This document shows, piece by piece, positions 6,531 through 14,421 of a stretch of 23,998 bases of DNA. The notes below the pieces were generated by a model that worked only from the letters and a program-made list of their open reading frames with translations, had not been told where the DNA came from and did not search any database. The stretch's first letter is position 1, and the number at the start of each line of letters is the position of its first letter. The DNA comes from DAOVQB01 sp023128935 (lineage in GTDB: Bacteria > Eisenbacteria > RBG-16-71-46 > CAIMUX01 > WJJG01), in NCBI GenBank assembly GCA_030628905.1, contig DAOVQB010000052.1:1-23998 (forward strand). The letters are read 5' to 3'. Made by a program: the position numbers and the translations under genes.

Positions 6531-6551
6531 GCCTGTTCCCGTTTCTCGCCC

Positions 6552-8078
6552 TCATCCTACTCCGGTATCAGTACCCTCCGGCGCAGGTGCCTCATCTGAA
6601 CAGGGCATCTCATCCTGAGGACTCGTCCCGCCCTGAGGACACTTCCCGTCCTGAGAACGCTTCTCATCCTGAGGGCGCGTCTCATCCCGAGAACGCCTTT
6701 CATCCCGAGGACAATTGCCCGCTTGGGCCTCAGCGGCGCGGCGGATCCGCTCCAGGTGCCGGGTCCACAGCCTTGCCTCCCGACCCTGGTCGGAGGCCCG
6801 ATAGAAGCTCGGGGCTCGTAGGCCCTCCGGGAAGTAGTCCTCCTTCACCCAGCGCCCAGGGTAGTCGTGCGGATATTTGTATTCGCGCCCGAAGCCGAGT
6901 TCTTTCATCAGGCGCCTTGGCGCATTGCGCAAGTGGACCGGAACGGGGAGGGTGCCGGTATCCTCCGCGCACCGCCGCGCCCGGTTGTAGGCTCCCTCGA
7001 GGCTATTGCTCTTGGGTGCCAGCGCCATATAGACGGTCGCCTCAGCCAGCGCCAGGGCGCCCTCGGGCATCCCGAGGAAGTGCACGGCTTCCTTGGCCGA
7101 CATCGCCAGCATCAAGGCCGCCGGATCGGCCAACCCCACATCCTCGCTCGCCATCCGAACCAAGCGCCGCGCCACGTAGAGTGGGTCTTGTCCACCTTCG
7201 AGCATCCGCGCCAGCCAATAGAGAGATGCATCCGGATCGCTGCCGCGCACGCTCTTGTGGAGGGCCGAGATCAGGTTGAAGTGTTCCTCCCCCGCACGAT
7301 CCGAACGCAGCGTGATGCGTTCCTTGAGTTTCTTGAGCGCCTCCCTCGTCACGACGCGTCGGCCATCATCGCCGGCCGGAACCAGATTGGCGAGCGTCTC
7401 GAGCGCATTCAATAGCTGCCGGGCATCCCCGTCGGAGAGATCCACCAAGCCAGCCAGGGCGGCCTCCTCCACTGCCAGTCCGGTTTCACCAAGACCTTGC
7501 TCTGTGTCATTAAGGGCCCGCCGTGCCAGAATGTTTAGGTGATCACGCTCGAGCCTCTTTACAGTGAAGACATGACAGCGTGAGAGAAGCGCGCTGATAA
7601 CCTCGAAGGAGGGATTCTCCGTCGTCGCACCCACCAGCACAATCGTTCCATTCTCGACGTGTGGTAGAAAGGCATCCTGCTGAGCTTTGTTGAAGCGGTG
7701 AACCTCATCGACAAAGAGAAGCGTGCGCAGTCTGCGAAGCCTGCGTGCCGCGATGGCCTCCTGAGCCACTCGGCGTATGTCCCTTACGCCTGAAAGAACA
7801 GCGCTGAAGGAATCGGCGCGATAGCCAGAAATATCCGCCAAGATGCGCGCCAGGGTGGTCTTGCCCGACCCCGGCGGTCCCCAAAGAATCATGGATGGGA
7901 TTTCGCCCGACTCGACCGCCTGCCGCAGCACAGCACCGGGCGCGGTCAGGTGGTCCTGCCCCACGACCTCGTCCAGCGTTCGTGGGCGCATCCGCTCTGC
8001 CAAGGGCGGACGAGGCGCCTGAGGGGCACGATCCTCAAAGAGATCCCGTGCCTCCGGGGGTTGCGCGCGTGGTGTCAT
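6552..8078 (-). CDS. rarA: RarA/MgsA-type AAA+ replication-associated recombination factor
   Basis: The 508-residue product contains a Walker A motif GPPGSGKT (67-74), Walker B FVDEVHRF (122-129) and the sensor region VGATTENPSFEV. The RarA C-terminal region follows, with ALHKSVRGSDPDASLYW and RNAPRRLMKELGFGREYKYPHDYPG-like blocks. RarA is a clamp-loader-like ATPase acting at stalled replication forks, often with SSB. I chose ATG 8078; a TTG start at 8144 would run into the end of galE and gives a less typical N-terminus. An unusual hydrophilic tail of seven hexapeptide repeats (18-bp units) follows the conserved domain. The gene lies 29 bp after galE on the same strand, probably as an operon. 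The region RMRPRTLDEVVGQDHL confirms the family. Confidence 0.93.
   Translation of the reverse strand: MTPRAQPPEARDLFEDRAPQAPRPPLAERMRPRTLDEVVGQDHLTAPGAVLRQAVESGEIPSMILWGPPGSGKTTLARILADISGYRADSFSAVLSGVRDIRRVAQEAIAARRLRRLRTLLFVDEVHRFNKAQQDAFLPHVENGTIVLVGATTENPSFEVISALLSRCHVFTVKRLERDHLNILARRALNDTEQGLGETGLAVEEAALAGLVDLSDGDARQLLNALETLANLVPAGDDGRRVVTREALKKLKERITLRSDRAGEEHFNLISALHKSVRGSDPDASLYWLARMLEGGQDPLYVARRLVRMASEDVGLADPAALMLAMSAKEAVHFLGMPEGALALAEATVYMALAPKSNSLEGAYNRARRCAEDTGTLPVPVHLRNAPRRLMKELGFGREYKYPHDYPGRWVKEDYFPEGLRAPSFYRASDQGREARLWTRHLERIRRAAEAQAGNCPRDERRSRDETRPQDEKRSQDGKCPQGGTSPQDEMPCSDEAPAPEGTDTGVG
6591..6716 (-). repeat. Seven 18-bp tandem repeats in the rarA 3' end
   Basis: Seven degenerate 18-bp units (consensus CTCATCCTGAGGACGCGT on the plus strand) lie head to tail. 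On the coding strand they give hexapeptides such as NCPRDE, RRSRDE, TRPQDE, TSPQDE and MPCSDE. The units are in frame and form a charged, probably disordered tail. Confidence 0.9.
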
Positions 8079-8107
8079 GGTACGTTCCAAGTCCACTGCA
8101 GGGGCCA

Positions 8108-9088
8108 CTAGTCCCCATAGCCGTTCGGGAAGCGCATCTTCCAAGCCCAGGCGTCTTCTACAATTGCATCCAGATCCGCGTGCCCCGGTCGCCAGCCGAG
8201 TATCTGGCGAGCTCTGTCACTGGAAGCGACCAGCCGCGCCGGGTCACCTGGGCGCCTTGGGGCGTCCTTTACGGGCACAGATTTGCCGGTAACGCGCTCA
8301 ATGGCCTGTATGACCTCCAGGACCGAATAGCCTGCGCCATTGCCCAGGTTGAAGATCCGTTCTTCCACCTCGCCCAGATGCCCGAGGGCCAGTATGTGCG
8401 CCTGCGCAAGATCCAGTACGTGGATGTAGTCGCGTACGCAGGTGCCGTCGGGTGTCGGGTAATCGCGACCGAAGATCGAGAGCGCTTCGCGCTGCCCCGC
8501 GGCCGCATTCAGGGCCAAGGGGATTAGATGGGTTTCCGGATCGTGATCCTCTCCATGTTCTTTCGAAGCCCCTGCGGCGTTGAAGTAGCGCAGCGATGCG
8601 AAGCGGATGCCATGGATTGACTCATACCAATGCAGGATTCTCTCCGAGCTCGCTTTGCTCTCTCCATAGGGATTGGTGGGACGAACGGGTGCCTCTTCTG
8701 TGATGGGCACCTCCTCGGGTTCTCCATACGTGGCGGCCGTGGACGAGAAGATGAACCGGTCCACCCCGCAGCGCGCCATCGCCTCAAGCAGACGAATGAT
8801 CCCTACGACGTTGTTGCCGAAGTACTCGCCGGGATTCCTCATCGACTCACCCACCAAGCTGGAGGCCGAGAAATGCATGACGCAGGTTATGCGCTGCTCC
8901 CGCAGCAGCGTCTCCATCCGGCGTTGCTCGCGCACATCCTGCTCAATGAACACTGCCCCGGCCGGAACGGCCGCTCGATGGCCACGGCTCAGATTGTCTA
9001 CGACCACGACCTCATGTCCCGCCTGAAGCAGCATCTCAGCGGCGACACTGCCGATGTAGCCGGCTCCACCCGACACTAGAACTCTCAC
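8108..9088 (-). CDS. galE: UDP-glucose 4-epimerase (GalE)
   Basis: The 326-residue protein is a short-chain dehydrogenase-type epimerase. It has the NAD-binding motif GGAGYIGS (7-14), SSTAATYGEPEEVP with T117 at the position of the catalytic Ser, and the catalytic NPYGESK with Y141 and K145. RYFNAAGAS, GRDYPTPDGTCVRDYIHVLDLAQAH and FNLGNGAGYSVLEV are further GalE hallmarks. It interconverts UDP-glucose and UDP-galactose (or the N-acetyl forms) in the cytoplasm for surface polysaccharide. GTG 9088 gives the canonical MRVLVSGG start and has GGGGGG 9 nt upstream; an in-frame TTG at 9103 is less likely. rarA follows in the same direction. Confidence 0.95.
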   Translation of the reverse strand: MRVLVSGGAGYIGSVAAEMLLQAGHEVVVVDNLSRGHRAAVPAGAVFIEQDVREQRRMETLLREQRITCVMHFSASSLVGESMRNPGEYFGNNVVGIIRLLEAMARCGVDRFIFSSTAATYGEPEEVPITEEAPVRPTNPYGESKASSERILHWYESIHGIRFASLRYFNAAGASKEHGEDHDPETHLIPLALNAAAGQREALSIFGRDYPTPDGTCVRDYIHVLDLAQAHILALGHLGEVEERIFNLGNGAGYSVLEVIQAIERVTGKSVPVKDAPRRPGDPARLVASSDRARQILGWRPGHADLDAIVEDAWAWKMRFPNGYGD

Positions 9089-9150
9089 TAAGGTACCCCC
9101 CAAGACGCCATGCCGTCCGATGATCCGCCAATTACATCGCGTGCGCCAGC

Positions 9151-9179
9151 ATTCTACGCGACTGCGCGAGTGAAGGAAA
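9151..9179 (-). promoter_or_regulatory. Candidate promoter of galE-rarA
   Basis: On the minus strand TTTCCT (9179-9174) and TAGAAT (9156-9151) are 17 bp apart, placing a start about 55 nt before galE. The -10 matches five of six consensus bases, the -35 only three. Confidence 0.35.
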
Positions 9180-9243
9180 CCACAACCAAAGGGAGGTGTT
9201 CTCAGGACAGACTGCGAGCGGAATCAAAAACCCTTGTTGGATA

Positions 9244-9296
9244 TAGAGACCTCAAGGAAGGTATGCCCTCCATGGCAACCTCCCCCGAGGTCTCTA
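9244..9296. repeat. 10-bp perfect inverted repeat with 33-nt loop
   Basis: TAGAGACCTC (9244-9253) and GAGGTCTCTA (9287-9296) are exact reverse complements separated by 33 nt, in the region between galE and the histone-like gene. There is no T-run, so it does not look like an intrinsic terminator. It could be an RNA structure or an operator. Confidence 0.4.
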
Positions 9297-9385
9297 CGTC
9301 GGCTGATGATGCCCAGTCTGAAAATCACTGCCGGCAATGAGTCCAATAGGCAACCCAGCTACCGCACTAATCCGTGTTACTACAT

Positions 9386-9676
9386 TCAGGCCATCTTCTT
9401 GATCGCCTTCGCCTTCTTGGCGACCTTCCTCTTGGTGACCTTCCTCTTGGTGACCTTCTTCTTGGTCACCTTCCTCTTGGTCACCTTCCTCTTGGTCACC
9501 TTCCTCTTGGCGACCTTCCTCTTGGTGACCTTCCTCTTGGTCACCTTCCTCTTGGTCACCTTCCTCTTGGTCACCTTCCTCTTGGTCACCTTCCTCTTAG
9601 TCACCTTCCTTTTAGTGACCTTCCTTTTCTTAGTCACCTTCCTCTTCTTGGCCACCTTCTTCTTCGCCATTGCCAT
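9386..9676 (-). CDS. Lysine-rich histone H1-like repeat protein
   Basis: The 96-residue protein is composed almost only of K, R, V, T and A, built from about sixteen copies of a five-residue unit (RKVTK/KKVAK). It resembles the lysine-rich C-terminal domains of histone H1-like bacterial proteins (AlgP- or HC2-like), which bind DNA non-specifically and compact the nucleoid. No other domain is present. The start ATG 9676 has GGAGGGGGTG about 8 nt upstream. It lies 44 bp after the CheY-like gene in the same direction and may be co-transcribed with it. The 15-bp repeat units probably change number by slippage. Confidence 0.75.
   Translation of the reverse strand: MAMAKKKVAKKRKVTKKRKVTKRKVTKRKVTKRKVTKRKVTKRKVTKRKVTKRKVAKRKVTKRKVTKRKVTKKKVTKRKVTKRKVAKKAKAIKKMA
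9415..9650 (-). repeat. 15-bp tandem repeat array in the histone-like gene
   Basis: Units of 15 bp (plus-strand CTTGGTCACCTTCCT with few variants: GTGACC, GTCACC, GCGACC) repeat about sixteen times in frame. Neighbouring units are nearly identical, which suggests recent expansion. Confidence 0.9.
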
Positions 9677-9720
9677 CGCGATTCACCCCCTCCGTTAGGG
9701 CCCTAGTACCAGGCGTGGGC

Positions 9721-10095
9721 CTAGGCCCTCGCCCCCTTCGCCACGAGTTCAGCGGCTTTGCTAAGCAAGGCCTTCAAATCAAAGGGCTTGTTCAAATACA
9801 GATCCGCCCCAAGGCGGACACTTTCTTGATACGTTTCGTTCGTATCGTAAGCTGTCATGAGCACGACTCGCATCGGGAGCGGCTTGCCCAACAATCTGAG
9901 AAGCTCCAGTCCCGACTTGCCGGGCAGCCGATTATCGAGCAGCATGAGGTCGAATTGGGTGCCTGCATCCAAGACCTCCAGCGCCTTCTCCGCCGACTCT
10001 GCCGCCATGACTTCATAGTCCGCATCACGGAACGCCTGTGAGAGCGTTCTGACCAGAAGCGCCTCGTCATCGACTATCAGCACTCTATATTTCAC
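9721..10095 (-). CDS. Single-domain CheY-like response regulator
   Basis: The 124-residue protein is a lone receiver domain with the acidic pair D9/D10, phospho-acceptor D54 (LLDNRLPGKSG), T81 and K103 (LNKPFDLKALL). It has no output domain, so it must act through protein contacts or as part of a phosphorelay. I chose GTG 10095 (MKYRVLIVDDE) because AGGGGG lies 7 nt upstream and it gives the usual receiver start; a frame extension to 10182 adds an unrelated N-terminus. It lies downstream of the NtrC-type gene in the same direction, but a gap of 276 bp suggests a separate promoter. Confidence 0.88.
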   Translation of the reverse strand: MKYRVLIVDDEALLVRTLSQAFRDADYEVMAAESAEKALEVLDAGTQFDLMLLDNRLPGKSGLELLRLLGKPLPMRVVLMTAYDTNETYQESVRLGADLYLNKPFDLKALLSKAAELVAKGARA

Positions 10096-10263
10096 CCACA
10101 ACCCCCTGTCACTCGACACCGGCACATCTCGTGCCGTGGCGTGCTCTCCATTTGGCAGACCACGTAACTTCTTGTATGACAAGTATATGCCGAATCGTGA
10201 CTGATTTCAGGCTCAGCTGACATCTGGCAAAGTAGCGCGACAACTGCAAGGAAGACTTACAGA

Positions 10264-10283
10264 TAGCGGAATGCTAAGCGCTA
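10264..10283. repeat. Inverted repeat downstream of the NtrC-like gene
   Basis: TAGCG (10264-10268) and CGCTA (10279-10283) form a short hairpin, extendable with mismatches, with only a weak T-rich stretch after it on the minus strand. It might be a weak terminator of the upstream operon. Confidence 0.2.
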
Positions 10284-10323
10284 TTCTATTGAAATTTCAG
10301 CAGTTAGCAGTCTGGCAATAAAT

Positions 10324-10346
10324 TGTACATGCCAATATTCTGTACA
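10324..10346. promoter_or_regulatory. Paired TGTACA palindromes (operator-like)
   Basis: TGTACA occurs at 10324-10329 and 10341-10346, with 17 bp between starts, in the gap between the NtrC-type and CheY-like genes. Two palindromes about 1.5 helical turns apart could be a regulator-binding site. No known consensus was matched. Confidence 0.2.
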
Positions 10347-10371
10347 GTAGCACAAGCAGCGCGTGGCCTGA

Positions 10372-11865
10372 TCAAGAGCGAGGGTAGGCCGCGACATAGG
10401 ATGCGTCTTGATCTTCCTCTCTCTGCATTCTCCGAATACGATCGATCAAGCCCTGCCGGGATATGCTGAGCACGCGCGCTGCCCGGCTTCGGTTGCCGCC
10501 GCATTCCTCAAGGACAAACCGGATATAGGCATCCCCAAGCTCGCGTAGCGTCATGCTCCCCGTACCAATACTCCGGCCGATGTCCCCGCAGAAACGCTGC
10601 AACCCCATCTCCTCAGATATCTCACACACGTCGGTCGGCAACTGAGCAACACTGGTTTCGTGAGCGATATCCCGCCACTGGATATTGGGCGCCAGGTGGG
10701 CAACCATCAGTTCAGGACCGTCTTCAAGAAGCACAACGCGCTCGAGCAGGTTTTGTAGTTCCCTGACATTGCCAGGCCACGTGTAACCGCACAGCAGCGA
10801 GGCAGCCTCATTGCTGATGAGCCGGAAGTCCTTTTTGAACTGGTGGCTAAAGCGGTCCAGGAACCGGGTGGCCAGCAGCAGTATGTCTTCACCACGTTCT
10901 CGCAATGGGGGCAGGTTGATGGAGACGACCTTTAATCGGAAGTACAGGTCGCGCCGGAAGCGTTTTTCCGAGATCCGCTCTTCGAGATCCGCATTGGTTG
11001 CGGCAATCACGCGGATGTCCACGGAGACATCGACGTTACCACCAACCCTGCGGAAGGTCTTATTGTCGATAAAACGCAGCAGCTTCGCCTGCACCTGTGG
11101 CGGCATGTCCGCCACCTCATCCAGCAGGAGTGTCCCGCCATCACAGAGCTCCACCAGGCCGCGTTTCAGGTAGTTGGCTCCCGTAAAGGCCCCCCGCTCG
11201 TGCCCGAAAAGCTCGTTCTCCAGCAGGTTCTCCTGAAACCCCGAGCAGTTGATATCAATGAGCGGAGCTTTTCGGCGGCCCGACTCGAAGTGGATTGCAC
11301 GGGCAACAAGCTCTTTGCCAGTACCGCTCTCGCCAGTCACTAGCACATTGGTTGCATCCGACCGCGCCACCTTCTGTACCAGCTCCTTGACCCGGAGCAT
11401 CGCTGGGCTTTCGCCGATCATCTGCTCCCTAGCGTAACGGGCCCGTTCTCGTTTGCGGTAAACCTTGAGCTGTTTCTCGCGTGCAAAGCTCCTTGCAGCG
11501 CTGCGGACCGCATGCAACAGCTCCCCTAGATCGTAGGGCTTCTTGAGGAAGTCCGTCGCACCCAGCTTCATGGCGCGAACGACATCCCGTGCCTCGCCAT
11601 ACGCGGTAATCATGATTACTTGAACAGAGGGATCTACCTTGCGGAGCCGGGGTAGGAGATCCAGCCCCGACTCATCTGGCAGCTTGATATCCAAGACGAC
11701 GACCTGCGGGCGCGAAGATTCGAAGACCGCAACACCTTCAGCCGCCGTCGCGGCGGTGAGAACTTCATATCCCTCACCCGCCAACAGGCGCCTGGCACTT
11801 CTGCGCACCAGAGGTTCATCGTCGACTACGAGAACCCTGGTTGTGCCGATCTCGGTGTTTCGCAC
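10372..11865 (-). CDS. NtrC-family sigma-54-dependent response regulator
   Basis: The 497-residue protein has a receiver domain (about 8-125; D15, D16, phospho-acceptor D59, K109). A sigma-54 AAA+ domain (about 145-385) follows, with Walker A GESGTGKE (178-185), the sigma-54-contacting GAFTGA (225-230) and Walker B LLLDEVADM (from 247). A Fis-type HTH (NRSRAARVLSISRQGLIDRI) is near the C-terminus. It activates transcription from sigma-54 promoters when phosphorylated. The start is GTG 11865 with TAGGAGAG about 8 nt upstream. The gene follows the PAS-histidine kinase with a gap of about 110 bp, so the two form an NtrB/NtrC-type pair. I saw no convincing sigma-54 promoter in the gaps of this window. 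Target genes are not known. Confidence 0.95.
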   Translation of the reverse strand: MRNTEIGTTRVLVVDDEPLVRRSARRLLAGEGYEVLTAATAAEGVAVFESSRPQVVVLDIKLPDESGLDLLPRLRKVDPSVQVIMITAYGEARDVVRAMKLGATDFLKKPYDLGELLHAVRSAARSFAREKQLKVYRKRERARYAREQMIGESPAMLRVKELVQKVARSDATNVLVTGESGTGKELVARAIHFESGRRKAPLIDINCSGFQENLLENELFGHERGAFTGANYLKRGLVELCDGGTLLLDEVADMPPQVQAKLLRFIDNKTFRRVGGNVDVSVDIRVIAATNADLEERISEKRFRRDLYFRLKVVSINLPPLRERGEDILLLATRFLDRFSHQFKKDFRLISNEAASLLCGYTWPGNVRELQNLLERVVLLEDGPELMVAHLAPNIQWRDIAHETSVAQLPTDVCEISEEMGLQRFCGDIGRSIGTGSMTLRELGDAYIRFVLEECGGNRSRAARVLSISRQGLIDRIRRMQREEDQDASYVAAYPRS

Positions 11866-11976
11866 AGCTACAACTCTCCTAGCCTATGATCCCGCTCCCA
11901 ACAGCCCCTGTTTCGCCAAACCTCAGGTTGCTCCGCAGTTGCCTTTCAGGCAGTTCACATTCTTCGCAGCTTTGTT

Positions 11977-13065
11977 TCACTCCCCGATCTCTTCGGGAAC
12001 GGGGAACGATAGGCGGAAGATCACACCGCCCTGGGAACGGTTGCGAACATAGATGCGACCCTCATGTTCCTTCACAATCTGCAGACTGATTGAGAGACCC
12101 AGTCCTGTCCCCCCCGTGCCGCGCGTTGTGAAAAAGGGGTCGTAGATTTTCTCCATTACCTGAGGGGATATACCGCTACCGGTGTCTGCTATCGCAATCT
12201 CAACCGCCCGGCGCGTGCGATACCGGCGCGTGGAAGAGGTGACCCGCAGCGAGCCGCCCTCGGGCATGGCATCCAGCGCGTTCAATACTATGTTGAGCAG
12301 CGCCTGGCGGACCGCATCGGAGTCCAGTGGGATCTCCGGTAGATCGCTGCCCAACTCCGACTTCACTTGGATGCCCATCTCCGAACACCGGAGTGCAACG
12401 TGGCTCAGCACCTTTTCGATTACTTCGTTGATATTGGCCTGGCTGAGTTCGGAGATCTTGGGCCGTTCGAACTGGAGCAGATCAGTCGTGAACTGCTCGA
12501 TTCGATCCAACTCTTTAATCGTATCGTCAAGATCCTCGGTGAGTGCCGAATCCTCCGGCAGCTTGGTTTGCACGAGCTGGATGGTCGTGCGAATGCCGGT
12601 CAGTGGGTTGCGGATCTCATGGGCGATCACCGCTGAGAGATTCCCGATCGAGCTGAAGCGGTCTATGTTTCGCTGGAATTCCAGCTCCTCCGCCGATTCA
12701 GATATATCCTCTAGCAGCAACACTCCCCCATCCCCCTGCGATCTGCTTCGTAGTGGGAATACGCGGCACTCCAGCGTCAACTCCTTCTCGCCGTGCTTTG
12801 CCAGGATCTGCGTGTGTGGCATCGAGAATGTGCGCCAGACTTGCCCTTCTGAGCCCAGGGGGCCCTGTTGGGAAAGCCCCAGCAGGTCACACACCGATGC
12901 ATCCACGACATCCTCGGCATGAACCTCTAGGATCTCTCCAGCCCTGGGATTCATGTAGCGGATCTCCCCCCGGGCACCAATGAGGAGCAACCCGACGTCC
13001 ATGCCCACTAGGCACTGAAGGGCAACCTCGGGATCCAACTTCCGTGCTGTCATGGTCTTTGCCAT
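11977..13065 (-). CDS. PAS-domain sensor histidine kinase (NtrB/AtoS type)
   Basis: The 362-residue protein has no membrane segment. A PAS domain covers about 12-125. The dimerisation/H-box AHEIRNPLTGI has phospho-accepting H149. The HATPase domain has an N-box with N262, DTGSGI (294-299) and GTGLGLSISLQIVKEH. It is a soluble kinase that would phosphorylate the NtrC-type regulator encoded next. The start ATG 13065 has AAGGGAGAG about 5 nt upstream and lies 1 bp after the stop of the tonB-like gene, so the kinase is translationally coupled to the Exb/TonB operon. Confidence 0.93.
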   Translation of the reverse strand: MAKTMTARKLDPEVALQCLVGMDVGLLLIGARGEIRYMNPRAGEILEVHAEDVVDASVCDLLGLSQQGPLGSEGQVWRTFSMPHTQILAKHGEKELTLECRVFPLRSRSQGDGGVLLLEDISESAEELEFQRNIDRFSSIGNLSAVIAHEIRNPLTGIRTTIQLVQTKLPEDSALTEDLDDTIKELDRIEQFTTDLLQFERPKISELSQANINEVIEKVLSHVALRCSEMGIQVKSELGSDLPEIPLDSDAVRQALLNIVLNALDAMPEGGSLRVTSSTRRYRTRRAVEIAIADTGSGISPQVMEKIYDPFFTTRGTGGTGLGLSISLQIVKEHEGRIYVRNRSQGGVIFRLSFPVPEEIGE

Positions 13066-13066
13066 A

Positions 13067-13936
13067 TCACTCTCCCTTAGAACCGGAACGCCGCAGATCC
13101 CAGATAATCGGAACTTCCCCTCGCTCTATTCTCTCCTGACCCAGCGGCAACGGTTCAAAGCGCCAGCGCGATACTGCCTGTCGCGCCAGCGACTCCAGTT
13201 CCGAGCAAGCGCTTTTCTGCAGGGTCTGGATCCGAATCACATTGCCCTCGGGTGAAACCGAGAAAGCGAATCGCAGCGCGGCTTCGATCCCCTTCTCTTT
13301 CGCCCACGTAGGATAATGCGGCTTCTCAAAGTATATCAAGCCTCTCTCGCCCAGAGGACCTTCGATACCGAATTCCGCTCCCGGGCGAGCTTCGGGGTAA
13401 TCCGCAACCTCAACCTCTGATGGCATAGAGACTACTATTTGGGGCCACCGCGGCAAGGTCTCCAGTTGTTCAATCAGCCTCTCGGCGGCTTCTCCCGCAA
13501 CGTCCCGGCGCTTGGGGGGAAGGACGCCAGAGTCAGCAGCTGTGCTCTCCCCACGCGCTACTTCAATCAGCGTAGGAGGGGTAGGGCCTTCATCCATCGG
13601 TTCGAGCAACGGTGCATCAGGAAGGCCTTCCACAGGCTCTGATGAAACCTTCTCGATGTGTGCATCAGGCGGATGCTCGGTCTCTGCGATTTCAAGCTCC
13701 CTGCTGCGCGGAACTTCCCGTTCTGTGGGAGCAGGATCAGGCACGATCGAAACGAGGCTCACAATAAAAGGACCTTCCGGTGTATCCAGGGTTCGCTGCC
13801 CAATCCAGTCCCCGGCTAGGTAGAGCAAACCCGCGTGGAAAATGAGCGAGAACAGAATCGCCCAGATGCGTGCACTCTCTCCCCCTCTATGTCCCCAAGG
13901 GTCCTCGGAAGAGAGAAGCAGGTTCCTGGATCCCAT
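13067..13936 (-). CDS. TonB-family energy-transducing protein
   Basis: The 289-residue protein has one N-terminal membrane helix (about 24-42, IWAILFSLIFHAGLLYLAG), a long proline- and glutamate-rich periplasmic linker, and a C-terminal TonB domain (KPHYPTWAKEKGIEAALRFA, then FSVSPEGNVIRI and AVSRWRFEPL). TonB transmits the proton-motive force from ExbB/ExbD to outer-membrane transporters. I chose ATG 13936, 13 bp after the exbD stop; an upstream start at 13987 would overlap exbD by 38 bp. The linker carries little repetitive PK/EP sequence, unlike enterobacterial TonB. It is the third gene of the exbB-exbD-tonB set. Confidence 0.85.
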   Translation of the reverse strand: MGSRNLLLSSEDPWGHRGGESARIWAILFSLIFHAGLLYLAGDWIGQRTLDTPEGPFIVSLVSIVPDPAPTEREVPRSRELEIAETEHPPDAHIEKVSSEPVEGLPDAPLLEPMDEGPTPPTLIEVARGESTAADSGVLPPKRRDVAGEAAERLIEQLETLPRWPQIVVSMPSEVEVADYPEARPGAEFGIEGPLGERGLIYFEKPHYPTWAKEKGIEAALRFAFSVSPEGNVIRIQTLQKSACSELESLARQAVSRWRFEPLPLGQERIERGEVPIIWDLRRSGSKGE

Positions 13937-13949
13937 GAGACTCAAGCCC

Positions 13950-14366
13950 CTATCGCCTCTCCCGCTCGGACAGCGGTTGGGCAGCAATAGCTAGCCGCTC
14001 GGCACCAAGCTGTCGTGCGATATCCATGACCTGCACGGTGCGGCCAAGGCTGACGGCTTCGTCGCCCTTGACGATCACTGTGCGCGATCCGGTGTCTTCC
14101 AGCCTGCCCCTCAATCGCTCCCGGAAATCCGCCCAGGAAGTCTTGATGCCATCCAGGTAGAGCTTCTCCTCGGCGGTGATCGTAACCACGATGTCTTTCC
14201 TGGCTTCCTTCTCAGTCCTGCTGACCTTCGGCAACTCCACCTTGATACCAGTTTGCAGAATGAAGGATGACGAGAGAAGAAAGAAAATCAGCAGCAGAAA
14301 AATAATGTCAGCCATGGCTGTCGATTCAAGCGCACCGACAAGGCGCCTTCGCTTTGAAAACCGCAT
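13950..14366 (-). CDS. exbD: ExbD/TolR-type biopolymer transport protein
   Basis: The 138-residue protein has a basic N-terminus (FSKRRRLVG), a single membrane helix at about 19-40 with the essential Asp at D20 (MADIIFLLLIFFLL), and a periplasmic domain ending in a VIVKGDEAVSLG and VQVMDIARQLG pattern typical of ExbD/TolR. It forms the proton channel with ExbB. It lies 55 bp after exbB and 13 bp before tonB. The presence of a TonB-type partner favours ExbD over TolR. Confidence 0.9.
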   Translation of the reverse strand: MRFSKRRRLVGALESTAMADIIFLLLIFFLLSSSFILQTGIKVELPKVSRTEKEARKDIVVTITAEEKLYLDGIKTSWADFRERLRGRLEDTGSRTVIVKGDEAVSLGRTVQVMDIARQLGAERLAIAAQPLSERERR

Positions 14367-14421
14367 GACCCTATATCCTCATCGAATTGCCCCGTTCCGG
14401 GCTGGATGCCACCCTTGCTCC

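Noticed and set aside
8079..8144. Longer TTG start for rarA
   Set aside because: It would overlap galE and adds a non-family N-terminus; ATG 8078 is preferred.
12182..12922. 246-residue plus-strand frame opposite the histidine kinase
   Set aside because: Antisense to a gene with all histidine kinase boxes; serine-rich composition is typical of a shadow.
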